39,891 nt of DNA from Candidatus Buchananbacteria bacterium. Lineage in GTDB: Bacteria > Patescibacteriota > Patescibacteriia > Buchananbacterales > UBA6539. Within the stretch, counting starts at the first letter, position 1. The number at the start of each line of letters is the position of its first letter. The stretch spans positions 561,627 through 601,517 of the forward strand of contig JABWCG010000001.1 in the NCBI GenBank assembly GCA_013359225.1, read 5' to 3'. Of this stretch, positions 20,592 through 28,379 are shown in pieces. A program made the position numbers and the translations under genes. The notes beneath the pieces were generated by a model. The model was not told the origin of the DNA. It was given only the letters and a program-made list of their open reading frames with translations, and did not search any database.

Positions 20592-21533
20592 TTAGTAGAA
20601 TTCGACGTGCCAATGTCTGGTGCCGCCAACCGGGCTTTCATCGACAAAAGTTGCCGTCCGGCCGTTGGGCAAAGTGACATTGCGATACATTGTTGCGCTC
20701 GGATCCTTACCCCACTGAACCGTTATTGACTCATGGCTCTGAATATATCCATCAAGCTCGGCGTTTTCTCCGATTCGAATATCCGCCTGATACCCGGGCC
20801 GGGATGTATGATGACCCGCCTCAGTTGCCCCGGTAATAGTAAATCCGCCGTATTCATCAGCTAATGAATTTAAACTGTCAACCGTAGTGCCTTCTAGGCC
20901 GCCCACGTTAGTACAATTAGTTTGCCCGGCGTACTGGCACGGCGCTTTATTAATGCCAATATCATGTTCATCCAAGCTCGCTCGAGTAGTAGTCTCCCCC
21001 TGAGAAGTCCCCGTGGGCAAAGCCCCCGTATATTCGCCGCCAGTATCGACTGCGCCGCCGCCATAATCACGGACCAAGGCGGGGTCAAATTCATCGCCAA
21101 CCGACACAGACAAATCATCTAACTCAACTAATTTCGGGTTAACGGTTTGCAGAATGATGAAAGAAAAAAGCGCAAGCAATAATCCAGTTAATGCAGAAGT
21201 AATAAAATCTTTCGCTGTACTGATCTGGTTTGGATTACCGGCCGACACTAACCATAAAAAACCGCCAACCATAATCATAATGACTGCTAACACTCCGGCA
21301 ACCGCGACGCCGTAGTTGTAAATCGCGGTAATATATTTGCCAATCCAAGGAATCGCACATTGTGTTCCACCCTCACAACTAACCGGATCAAACTCTAATG
21401 TCGTATTGCCAATCTTAACCGACAGCGTCGGTTTAATCCCCCCGTCCTGCGCCATGGCTACAGAAGCATTTATAAACAGAATAACAAATAAAGCCGCTAG
21501 AAATATAATGCTACTTTTTTGAAAATGTTTCAT
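20592..21533 (-). CDS. VirB2-like pilin segment fused to an M15-like (Hedgehog/DD-peptidase fold) hydrolase
   Basis: 313 residues. A signal-like segment (10-28, then AMAQ) is followed by two hydrophobic helices (about 72-96 and 110-130) joined by a short polar turn (SAGNPNQISTAKDF), the layout of VirB2/TrbC-type T4SS pilins common in Patescibacteria. After a Gly/Thr-rich linker the C-terminal domain (about 215-313) has GHHTSRPGYQADI with H241/H242 and D251, and ends in HWHVEFY (H307, H309). An upstream H...D pair plus a terminal HxH is the zinc-site pattern of M15 peptidases, which cut peptide bonds of peptidoglycan or L,D/D,D links. It lies 12 bases after the lysozyme fusion and is the last gene before a terminator. 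The peptidase call rests on metal-site residues only. Confidence 0.7.
   Translation of the reverse strand: MKHFQKSSIIFLAALFVILFINASVAMAQDGGIKPTLSVKIGNTTLEFDPVSCEGGTQCAIPWIGKYITAIYNYGVAVAGVLAVIMIMVGGFLWLVSAGNPNQISTAKDFITSALTGLLLALFSFIILQTVNPKLVELDDLSVSVGDEFDPALVRDYGGGAVDTGGEYTGALPTGTSQGETTTRASLDEHDIGINKAPCQYAGQTNCTNVGGLEGTTVDSLNSLADEYGGFTITGATEAGHHTSRPGYQADIRIGENAELDGYIQSHESITVQWGKDPSATMYRNVTLPNGRTATFVDESPVGGTRHWHVEFY
21136..21327 (-). repeat. 192-bp near-identical repeat, copy in the M15-pilin gene
   Basis: This stretch matches 22159-22350 at 189 of 192 positions in direct orientation. It encodes the two pilin-type helices. The three differences are silent. Identity stops sharply on both sides. 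Confidence 0.97.
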
Positions 21534-21545
21534 GTCCGACGTGTC

Positions 21546-22544
21546 CTAATGTAATAAAGCATCCATAGCGCCACTGATCATAATTTCAGAATTTCGCCGC
21601 GCTCGGTTTGGCACCTGACCGGCATAAATACTGTCAACAATTTCCGCGCCGGCCGTCACCCAGTATGTTGCGTCGCCAGTTTCAATGCCATTAACAACGG
21701 CAGCCTGCAAATTAACAAAACTATCCAGCCCGCCGCCGCCCAAATTAAAGGCCATATCAACCAGAACTGTTCGCCGATCGGCATCAAGCTGATTCCAGTT
21801 TGCCTCGCCGCCGACAAAACCAACTGCATCATCAATTGCGTCCTGATAATCGTCCTCAAAAAGTTCGTTTGCTCGTTCACTAGATATGCAATCACCTTCA
21901 TTAATATTGTCCGCTCCGGTCACTAAGTGGCCATACCCAATTGTCAAATTACCAAGACTATCGCGATAAGCACACGGATTATAGCCCTCATTTCGCTGTG
22001 TATACTCAACCGGATTACCACCGGTCCAATAATCTCCATCAGACCCGGTGCCATCGCGTTCTGGTGTAATAGCAATGCCGCTGGAGCTGTCAGTCCCACC
22101 AACCGTGTTAATTGGTTGAATCTGTGACACCGTTATACCTTCTAATTTGACCAGACGAGGGTTAACGGTTTGCAGAATGATAAAAGAAAAAAGCGCAAGC
22201 AATAATCCAGTTAATGCAGAAGTAATAAAATCTTTCGCTGTACTGATCTGGTTTGGGTTACCGGCCGACACTAACCATAAAAAACCGCCAACCATGATCA
22301 TAATGACTGCTAACACTCCGGCAACCGCGACGCCGTAGTTGTAAATCGCGCCAATATACTGGCCGATCCAATCCACTTCTAAATTCCCTCCCGATTCTGT
22401 CCAGCCCTCACCCTCATTAAAACCTTTAAAGCTGCCAATCTCAACACTGATCTGCGGCTCGGGAATACCCGTTGCCAAAACTGCCGGCGCTAATAAAAAA
22501 GATCCTGCTAAAAAGAAGAAAAAAATAAACAAAATATTTTTCAT
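21546..22544 (-). CDS. VirB2-like pilin segment fused to a GH24 (T4-type) lysozyme
   Basis: 332 residues. A signal-like hydrophobic N-terminus (2-24) is followed by a short exported segment and the same two-helix pilin module as its neighbour (about 70-94 and 105-126). The C-terminal domain (about 180-330) is a phage T4-type lysozyme: NEGYNPCAYRDSLGNLTIGYGH places E186, D195 and T201 at exactly the spacing of the T4 lysozyme triad E11, D20 and T26. These enzymes cut the MurNAc-GlcNAc glycan bond. It starts seven bases after the dsbA-like stop. The role is inferred to be local wall opening around a T4SS-like pilus or channel (a VirB1 job joined to a VirB2 body), or attack on a neighbour's wall. 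The triad makes the lysozyme call strong. Confidence 0.85.
   Translation of the reverse strand: MKNILFIFFFFLAGSFLLAPAVLATGIPEPQISVEIGSFKGFNEGEGWTESGGNLEVDWIGQYIGAIYNYGVAVAGVLAVIMIMVGGFLWLVSAGNPNQISTAKDFITSALTGLLLALFSFIILQTVNPRLVKLEGITVSQIQPINTVGGTDSSSGIAITPERDGTGSDGDYWTGGNPVEYTQRNEGYNPCAYRDSLGNLTIGYGHLVTGADNINEGDCISSERANELFEDDYQDAIDDAVGFVGGEANWNQLDADRRTVLVDMAFNLGGGGLDSFVNLQAAVVNGIETGDATYWVTAGAEIVDSIYAGQVPNRARRNSEIMISGAMDALLH
22159..22350 (-). repeat. 192-bp near-identical repeat, copy in the lysozyme-pilin gene
   Basis: Second copy of the repeat at 21136-21327, with 3 mismatches in 192, all silent, and flanks that are diverged. The sequence outside the two helices encodes unrelated catalytic domains. 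Confidence 0.97.
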
Positions 22545-22551
22545 ACCGCTC

Positions 22552-23313
22552 TTATCTACTTAACTCTGCTAAAATAATGCTCTCAAATGTCGCTAATGAG
22601 ACCGCACCTCGCAAGGGCTTACCGTTGATAAAAAATGTTGGAGTTGCCTCAACGCCAAATGCTAAACCTTCCTGCAGATCAGCTTCAATTTCCGGCAGAT
22701 ATTTTCCGGCGCCCATGCAACTGCTAAACTGCAAACTATTAAGACCGATTTGAACCGACCAAGCGGCTAAATTATCCTCGTTGATTTTATCTTGATTTTC
22801 AAAAATCTTATCGTGCATTTCCCAAAATTTTCCCTGTTCATTCGCACACTCACCGGCTAACGAAGCTAACACTGCCTGCGGATGGATGTCGGTCAGAGGA
22901 AAATCACGAAAAACAAACAGCACTCTGTCGCTGTAATCCTTAATTAGCTCTTTAACTACCGGATAAACCTGGGCGCAGTACGGACACTGAAAATCAGAAA
23001 ACTCCACAACAACTACCTTCGCGTCTTTTGGTCCGACGCTTGGATCATCATCAGTTGCCAAGTTGGTTAAAACAATCTGATCATCGGGCTCAGCCGCCGA
23101 ACCGCCAAAAAGTTCACTGGCAGTTATTTCCCCAGACCGCAACAGGTAGATGACTTTAGCAACATAAATCCCAAAAGCAACCGAAAAAACCGAAAACAAA
23201 ACTAAAAATCCAATCAGCAATTGACCCCACCAATGCTTATACCATTTTTTGTCCGGTTGGTGATCGCCTTTCTGGGAATTTGGAACATTAAAAATTGGCT
23301 CTTCAGTATACAT
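22552..23313 (-). CDS. DsbA-like thioredoxin-fold oxidoreductase, membrane anchored
   Basis: 253 residues. A cytoplasmic tail of about 27 residues and one transmembrane helix (about 31-55) anchor an extracellular thioredoxin-fold domain. The active site is C110-P-Y-C113 in VEFSDFQCPYCAQVYP, and the cis-Pro loop is VEATPTFFING near residue 220; between them lies the helical insertion (FRDFPLTDIHPQA...) of DsbA/DsbG-type proteins. It should form or isomerise disulfides in exported proteins. It is the first gene of the operon with the pilin-hydrolase fusions, and the window holds several Cys-rich exported proteins that could be substrates. Its -10 box is only 12 bases upstream of the ATG, so the mRNA should have almost no leader. 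Confidence 0.9.
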   Translation of the reverse strand: MYTEEPIFNVPNSQKGDHQPDKKWYKHWWGQLLIGFLVLFSVFSVAFGIYVAKVIYLLRSGEITASELFGGSAAEPDDQIVLTNLATDDDPSVGPKDAKVVVVEFSDFQCPYCAQVYPVVKELIKDYSDRVLFVFRDFPLTDIHPQAVLASLAGECANEQGKFWEMHDKIFENQDKINEDNLAAWSVQIGLNSLQFSSCMGAGKYLPEIEADLQEGLAFGVEATPTFFINGKPLRGAVSLATFESIILAELSR

Positions 23314-23325
23314 AAATTCAATAAT

Positions 23326-23334
23326 ATTATACCA
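23326..23334 (-). promoter_or_regulatory. Extended -10 promoter of the dsbA-pilin-hydrolase operon
   Basis: The minus strand reads TGGTATAAT, a consensus -10 (23326-23331) with an upstream TG (extended -10). No good -35 box is seen (weak TTTATA about 18 bases further up). The predicted start lies about five bases before the ATG at 23313. Confidence 0.65.
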
Positions 23335-23360
23335 TAAAAATAGAAATGATATAAACCGCT

Positions 23361-23513
23361 ATGACTCAATATGAAAAAATCACCGATGCTGCCGAAAAAA
23401 AATATCTAAAAAAAGACCTTAAGCGCCGAAAACAGATGAAAGTAAGCGGCAAAAGAGTACTACAACTCAAACGGATCATCAGCCAAAAATCAACGTCATC
23501 CCGGGCGAATTGA
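23361..23513 (+). CDS. Small basic protein (50 aa), unknown
   Basis: An open frame of 50 codons from ATG 23361 to TGA 23511-23513, in the gap between divergent dsbA-like and secG. The product is Lys/Arg-rich (for example KKDLKRRKQMK in residues 17-27) with no Cys or membrane segment, like a small nucleic-acid-binding or ribosome-associated protein. A TATAAA word seven bases before the ATG could serve as a leaderless -10. The TGA overlaps the -35 box of secG. No family is recognised and chance coding is possible. Confidence 0.45.
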   Translation: MTQYEKITDAAEKKYLKKDLKRRKQMKVSGKRVLQLKRIISQKSTSSRAN

Positions 23514-23538
23514 CAATATTTGGTTTTTCTGATAGATT
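23510..23538 (+). promoter_or_regulatory. secG promoter
   Basis: Consensus TTGACA (23510-23515), a 17-base spacer, then TAGATT (23533-23538) preceded by TGA (extended -10). The predicted start near 23545 leaves about seven bases before the ATG at 23552. Confidence 0.75.
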
Positions 23539-23551
23539 ATAGACATTGATT

Positions 23552-23761
23552 ATGCTTATCGACATTATTCAAATTATTTCAGCAGTCCTCTTGATTGCTG
23601 TTGTCCTGATTCAAAATAAAGGCACCGGTCTGGGTGCTGCTTTTGGTGGCGAAGGCACGGTTCATCGATCTAAGCGCGGTGCTGAAAAATGGCTATTTAC
23701 TTCAACTATCATCCTCGCAATTGTTTTCTTGGCAACTGCTCTTGCCAACACTCTTTTTTAA
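23552..23761 (+). CDS. secG: Preprotein translocase subunit SecG
   Basis: 69 residues from ATG 23552; a TTG at 23546 is in frame but is too near the promoter start. SecG is the small accessory subunit of the SecYEG channel. Two hydrophobic helices (about 2-21 and 48-68) flank the conserved loop NKGTGLGAAFGGEG followed by HRSKRGAEKWL, all typical of SecG. Needed here for the many exported proteins of the window. Confidence 0.93.
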   Translation: MLIDIIQIISAVLLIAVVLIQNKGTGLGAAFGGEGTVHRSKRGAEKWLFTSTIILAIVFLATALANTLF

Positions 23762-23798
23762 AACCCACACAACTACATAACAGACTAAATCATTTTTT

Positions 23799-25781
23799 GT
23801 GTTTAAAAGCATTTTCTCGCTAAACAAAAACAAAAACGCTCAAAGTACAGGTGAAATATCGGAGGACTCGCCGAATACCGACCTTAAGAAATCTGACCGC
23901 AAAAGCTTGGACAAAAAGTTAATTTATTCTCTTGGTAACAAAAGAATTCCCAACTTCCGCCAGCTTAAACACCTGCCAAAAATACTGAAACCAAAAGAGC
24001 GAGCCACTTTTACCGGTCTGGTCGCTTTGGTTATTGTTTCTGTTATTTTTATTGTTACCACATTTTATCTCAGAAATTTCTTGCCGACGCCAACAGTCGG
24101 AGGCGAATATGTAGAAGGCTTAATCGGCGCGCCTCAGTATATCAACCCAATCTTATCACAGACAAACGATGTTGATTCCGACATCGCTCGGTTAATTTTT
24201 TCCGGACTGCTCAAATATGATTCCGAATTACAGTTGGTCCCCGATCTTGCCGCAAGCTGGGAAGCAAGTGAAGATCAAAAAACATACACTTTCACCTTAA
24301 AACAAGGAATAAAATGGCACGATGGTCAGACGCTTGATGCTGACGATGTCATCTTTACTTTCCAAAGCATCCAGGACCCCGATTTTAAAAGCCCGTTATT
24401 AATCAGTTTTCGCGGCGTCACGATTCAAAAAATTGACGACCTGACAGTTAAATTTACCCTGCCGGAAGTGTTTCCCGCCTTTCTTGAAGTGTTAACATTC
24501 GGAATCTTACCGGAACACATCTGGGGGACAATCCCTGCCATCAATGCCAACTTGACGGAATACAATCTTAAGCCGGTCGGCAGCGGACCCTGGAAATTTA
24601 AATCATTAGCCAAAGATCGTTTGGGCAATATTAAGTCGTATGTCTTAGTACCAAATCCCGATTATTACGGACCACAACCGTATATCGAAAAATTGACTTT
24701 TAATTTTTATCCTGATTTTCAAACTGCCGTAGTAGCACTAAAAAATAATTCTGCTGAAGGAATCAGTTTTCTGCCAAAAGAATTTAAATCCCAATTAGCG
24801 GGAGAAAAAAGCCTTAACTTTAATTCTTTTTATCTCCCTCAGTATACTGCTGTCTTCTTTAACCAAAAAGAAAATGAAGCGTTAAAAGAAAAAAGCGTCC
24901 GGCAGGCCCTTGCCTACGGCATTGATAAATCAAAAATCTTAAGCGAAGCTCTTGGACTAGAGGGCGAAATTATTGACGGGCCGATTTTACCGATACCAAT
25001 TGAACAAAATAGTGACAAAAAAATTAATTTTGATGTTGCTAAGGCAAACCAATTATTAGAAGATGCTGGCTGGAAACAAATCACACCGCAGCAGTATCAG
25101 GAATATCTTGCAAAGAAAACTGCCGCCACAAACCAAGACACGGCAACAACCACTGCTCCGGAAATTTTAACGCCAACCACCACGACTGAAGATGCACAAG
25201 CTAAAACTGAGACCGAAACCGAAGAACAGGGATTTTACCGACAAAAAGGAGAAAACATACTAACAATTACCCTAACCACCGTTAACCAGCCAGAGAATTC
25301 AAAGGCGGCTGAATTAATCAAAGAATTTTGGGAAGCAATCGGCGTAAAGGTAAACCTAGTCATTGTTGAGGGTTCAAAAATCAGACGCGAGGTTATTAAA
25401 ACCAGAAATTATGAAGCATTGCTGTTTGGCATTATCGTCGGTTCAAATCCCGATCCCTATCCGTTTTGGCACTCTTCTCAAATTCAGGATCCGGGGCTGA
25501 ATTTGGCACTATTTGCCAACCGCGAAGTTGATAAACTGCTTGAGGAAGCCAAAATAACTGAAAACGCTGAGGAACAGGTTCAAAAATATCAACGCTTTCA
25601 AGAAATTCTAGCTACTGAATTGCCGGCAATTTTCTTGCACACTCCGACATATAGCTACGTCGTTGACAAAAAAATTAAAGGTATTAATATTGGCCGAGTC
25701 ATCATCCCTGCCGATCGGTTTAACAATATCCAAGACTGGTACATCAAAACTGAACGCCGCTATCAGGGAGACATTCATTAA
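23799..25781 (+). CDS. Membrane-anchored family 5 (peptide/nickel-type) substrate-binding protein
   Basis: 660 residues starting with GTG. A charged cytoplasmic tail of about 70 residues precedes a single transmembrane helix (71-91), rather than a lipoprotein signal. The extracellular SBP_bac_5 domain (about 100-645) shows the family phrases GAPQYINPILSQTNDVDSDIARLI (positions 110-133, key residues N116, P117), LAASWEASEDQKTYTFTLK and KWHDGQTLDADDVIFTF. A Thr/Glu-rich low-complexity insert lies near 438-478. Such proteins deliver oligopeptides to ABC importers (Dpp/Opp type), but no permease or ATPase gene is adjacent. It follows secG by 37 bases and probably shares its transcript. Confidence 0.88.
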   Translation: MFKSIFSLNKNKNAQSTGEISEDSPNTDLKKSDRKSLDKKLIYSLGNKRIPNFRQLKHLPKILKPKERATFTGLVALVIVSVIFIVTTFYLRNFLPTPTVGGEYVEGLIGAPQYINPILSQTNDVDSDIARLIFSGLLKYDSELQLVPDLAASWEASEDQKTYTFTLKQGIKWHDGQTLDADDVIFTFQSIQDPDFKSPLLISFRGVTIQKIDDLTVKFTLPEVFPAFLEVLTFGILPEHIWGTIPAINANLTEYNLKPVGSGPWKFKSLAKDRLGNIKSYVLVPNPDYYGPQPYIEKLTFNFYPDFQTAVVALKNNSAEGISFLPKEFKSQLAGEKSLNFNSFYLPQYTAVFFNQKENEALKEKSVRQALAYGIDKSKILSEALGLEGEIIDGPILPIPIEQNSDKKINFDVAKANQLLEDAGWKQITPQQYQEYLAKKTAATNQDTATTTAPEILTPTTTTEDAQAKTETETEEQGFYRQKGENILTITLTTVNQPENSKAAELIKEFWEAIGVKVNLVIVEGSKIRREVIKTRNYEALLFGIIVGSNPDPYPFWHSSQIQDPGLNLALFANREVDKLLEEAKITENAEEQVQKYQRFQEILATELPAIFLHTPTYSYVVDKKIKGINIGRVIIPADRFNNIQDWYIKTERRYQGDIH

Positions 25782-25840
25782 TTATCCATTTTATTATTCA
25801 CCATTCTGTGTGCGTCATATCTCTAGACACACACCATTAA

Positions 25841-25927
25841 GCCGATGTGGTGAAATTGGTAGACACGCACGGTTCAGAGCCGTGTGAGCGCAAGCTCGTG
25901 AGAGTTCAAATCTCTCCATCGGCACCA
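25841..25927 (+). tRNA. tRNA-Leu(CAG)
   Basis: 87 bases with encoded CCA end. The acceptor stem pairs GCCGATG with CATCGGC; the anticodon stem CACGG/CCGTG encloses the loop TTCAGAG, anticodon CAG at 25875-25877, reading CUG leucine codons. The long variable arm (GAGCGCAAGCTC region) and T arm GAGAG-TTCAAAT-CTCTC fit a class II tRNA-Leu. Confidence 0.97.
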
Positions 25928-25945
25928 TAACAACTATATTACATT

Positions 25946-27772
25946 ATGAAAGAACGAAAAAAACAGCATCCTGTTAGATCTCGCACCGGCAAGCCGTCGG
26001 TTGGCCGGAGAGACAACAATAGAAATCAACACCGCAAAAAGATTGCTAAGACCAAGCATCACAGCGGTGTTACTCAACCAAGTCCTAAAAGAAAAGAAGT
26101 CTTTTCACCGGACAAACTAAAAATCTACGCTTTAGGCGGCCTTGAAGAGGTCGGACGCAACATGACGGTTTTTGAATATGAAAACGATATCGTCATTGTC
26201 GACATGGGACACCAATTCCCCGAAGAAGAAATGCACGGCATTGATTATATCCTGCCGAATATTAGTTCACTTAAAGGTAAAGAAAAAAATATCCGCGCTG
26301 TACTAATTACGCACGGTCATCTTGACCATGTCGGCGCCGCGCCACACCTGCTGCCCGAGCTAGGTAATCCGCTGGTTATTGCCGCACCAATGACTGCCGC
26401 CATCTTGCGCAAACAGATTGAAGACCACAGCAACAAATTCACTCCCAAAATCATGGAATTACGTGACCTCAAGTCACCGATCAAATTAGGAAAAATCACC
26501 ATTAATTTTTTCCAGGTCACTCACAGTATTAAAGATGCGCTAGGAATCATCCTTCAAACGCCCGTTGTCACTGTCATTCACCCCGGCGATTGGCGCTATG
26601 ATCTTGATCCGGTTGAAGGCCCAAAAACCGACATGACTCATCTTGCTAAATGGAAGACTAAGACTAGACCGGTTGCCTTAATGATGGAAAGTCTGGGTTC
26701 AACCCAACAGGGTTTTCAGGGTTCGGAAATGGAAGTATATAAAAATATGGAGCAAATCATTAGTACTGCTCCCAGCCGTGTTATTTTTGGAACATTCTCT
26801 TCAATGATTGAACGTATCGGTCAGATCATTCAAATTTCTGAAAAGTATGGCAAAAAAGTCGCGGTTGACGGCTACAGCATGAAATCAAACGTAGAAATCG
26901 GCCGTAAATTTGGCTTCATTAAAACCAACAAAGAAACGCTTATTGACATTGCCAACATTGACGACTACCCAAAAAATAAAGTGGTGGTTATCTGTACCGG
27001 TTCTCAGGGTGAAGACCGGGCTGTGCTGCGCCGGATTGCCAATGGCGACCACCGGTTTATTAAAATTGAACCAAACGACACCATTGTTTTTTCGTCTTCG
27101 GTAATCCCCGGCAACGAACGAACAATCCAAACTTTAAAAGACCGGCTATACCGGCTTGGCGCAAATGTTATTCATAAAGAAATTATGGATGTCCACGCCG
27201 GCGGTCATGGCAAAATTGAAGATATCAAGCTACTGCTCAAAGAAGTTCAGCCAGATTATTTAATCCCGGTTTATGCTAATCACTACCTGCTTCAAGAAGC
27301 GTCAAAGGTGGCACAAAGTGTTGGTTTTCCAAAAGAAAAAATCTTTGTGGCTGACAATGGCCAAATTATTGAGTTTGACAAAAAGGGTGGCCGCCTCACC
27401 AACCAGCGAGTGGTGACTGATTATGTTTTTGTCGACGGTCTGGGTGTCGGCGATGTTTCAAGCGTTGTTTTAAAAGACCGCCAGGTGATGGCTTCCGACG
27501 GTATGATCGTCGTCATTGTCACTATTGATAAAAAACGCGGCGTGCTGGTACAAAATCCCGACCTTATTTCACGGGGATTTATCTATATGAAAGAAAATAA
27601 AAAACTGATTGAAGATACTCGAATGCTGGCAAGAAAAATTTTTAAGGGTACGCTTAAAGGCGGCGTTGATGAGGGTTACTATAAAGATAAAATCCGAACT
27701 GAAGTCAGCAATTTTTTGTACCAAAAAACTCAACGGCGACCAATGGTATTGCCGGTAATAATTCAAATTTAA
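25946..27772 (+). CDS. rnj: Ribonuclease J
   Basis: 608 residues. A metallo-beta-lactamase/beta-CASP nuclease with 5'-exonuclease and endonuclease activity in mRNA decay and rRNA maturation. A very basic, Gln/His-rich tail of about 55 residues precedes the core KLKIYALGGLEEVGRN. The zinc motif is H123-G-H125-L-D127-H128; GDWRYDLDP, GTFSSMIERI, and the beta-CASP HAGGHG followed by PVYANHYLL are diagnostic. The C-terminal domain (about 455-608) completes the usual length. It starts 18 bases after tRNA-Leu and is followed four bases later by the half-MFS gene, so both may be cotranscribed. Confidence 0.95.
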   Translation: MKERKKQHPVRSRTGKPSVGRRDNNRNQHRKKIAKTKHHSGVTQPSPKRKEVFSPDKLKIYALGGLEEVGRNMTVFEYENDIVIVDMGHQFPEEEMHGIDYILPNISSLKGKEKNIRAVLITHGHLDHVGAAPHLLPELGNPLVIAAPMTAAILRKQIEDHSNKFTPKIMELRDLKSPIKLGKITINFFQVTHSIKDALGIILQTPVVTVIHPGDWRYDLDPVEGPKTDMTHLAKWKTKTRPVALMMESLGSTQQGFQGSEMEVYKNMEQIISTAPSRVIFGTFSSMIERIGQIIQISEKYGKKVAVDGYSMKSNVEIGRKFGFIKTNKETLIDIANIDDYPKNKVVVICTGSQGEDRAVLRRIANGDHRFIKIEPNDTIVFSSSVIPGNERTIQTLKDRLYRLGANVIHKEIMDVHAGGHGKIEDIKLLLKEVQPDYLIPVYANHYLLQEASKVAQSVGFPKEKIFVADNGQIIEFDKKGGRLTNQRVVTDYVFVDGLGVGDVSSVVLKDRQVMASDGMIVVIVTIDKKRGVLVQNPDLISRGFIYMKENKKLIEDTRMLARKIFKGTLKGGVDEGYYKDKIRTEVSNFLYQKTQRRPMVLPVIIQI

Positions 27773-27776
27773 CTCT

Positions 27777-28352
27777 ATGTGGTTTCAAAAAAAACCCTTA
27801 TTCAACCTGCCGCTAAAAATTCTTTTGGTTACTAACTCCATCATCTTGCTGGCCGGCGCTATGTTTGGCCCGATCTACGCTTTGTTTGTCGAAGACATTG
27901 GTGGCGATTTGATGGATGCCAGTTTCGCCGGCGGTATTTTTGCTTTGGCTGCCGGCATTACCACGCTTGTCTCCGGCAAATACAGTGATCGGGTTAAAGA
28001 AAACGAACTAATCGTTGTTGCCGGTTACATGATTATGGGACTGGGGTTTTTACTGCTGTCAATCTGTACCTCAGTCTGGTTTCTTCTTCTTATTCAAATA
28101 CTAATTGGTCTTGGTGAAGCCGTTTATTCACCGGCATTTGACGCTGTCTATTCAAAACATCTTGATAAAAATCACGCTGGCAAACAGTGGGGCGCCTGGG
28201 AATCAATCAACTACTTTTCACTTGCAGTCGGTGCCGTTGTCGGCGGCGTTATCGTCACATTGACTAACTTCAACGTTTTGTTTATTCTTATGGCAATGAT
28301 GTCGTTTGCGAGCGGCATCTATATCTATTTACTACCACGCAAAGTTCTTTAG
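27777..28352 (+). CDS. Half-size MFS-type transporter (6 TM)
   Basis: 191 residues, about half the usual 400 of the major facilitator superfamily, with a normal stop and no downstream remnant of the second half. Six hydrophobic helices are visible (about 13-35, 46-65, 74-96, 98-122, 140-162, 164-186). The helix 2-3 loop SGKYSDRVKEN resembles the MFS signature G-x3-D-R-x-G/K-R, and LIGLGEAVYSPAFDAVYS resembles helix 4 of the family. It could work as a homodimer. It starts four bases after the rnj stop. Substrate unknown. Confidence 0.7.
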   Translation: MWFQKKPLFNLPLKILLVTNSIILLAGAMFGPIYALFVEDIGGDLMDASFAGGIFALAAGITTLVSGKYSDRVKENELIVVAGYMIMGLGFLLLSICTSVWFLLLIQILIGLGEAVYSPAFDAVYSKHLDKNHAGKQWGAWESINYFSLAVGAVVGGVIVTLTNFNVLFILMAMMSFASGIYIYLLPRKVL

Positions 28353-28379
28353 ATCACCACAACCAATAAGGAAGGTACC

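Noticed and set aside
21136-22350. Direct repeats considered as insertion-sequence or transposon ends
   Set aside because: The repeats are coding for the same protein module in frame, with no transposase, terminal inverted repeats or target-site duplication.
25806-25834. TGTGTG/CACACA inverted repeat before tRNA-Leu considered as a terminator
   Set aside because: The loop is long (about 15 bases) and no T run follows.
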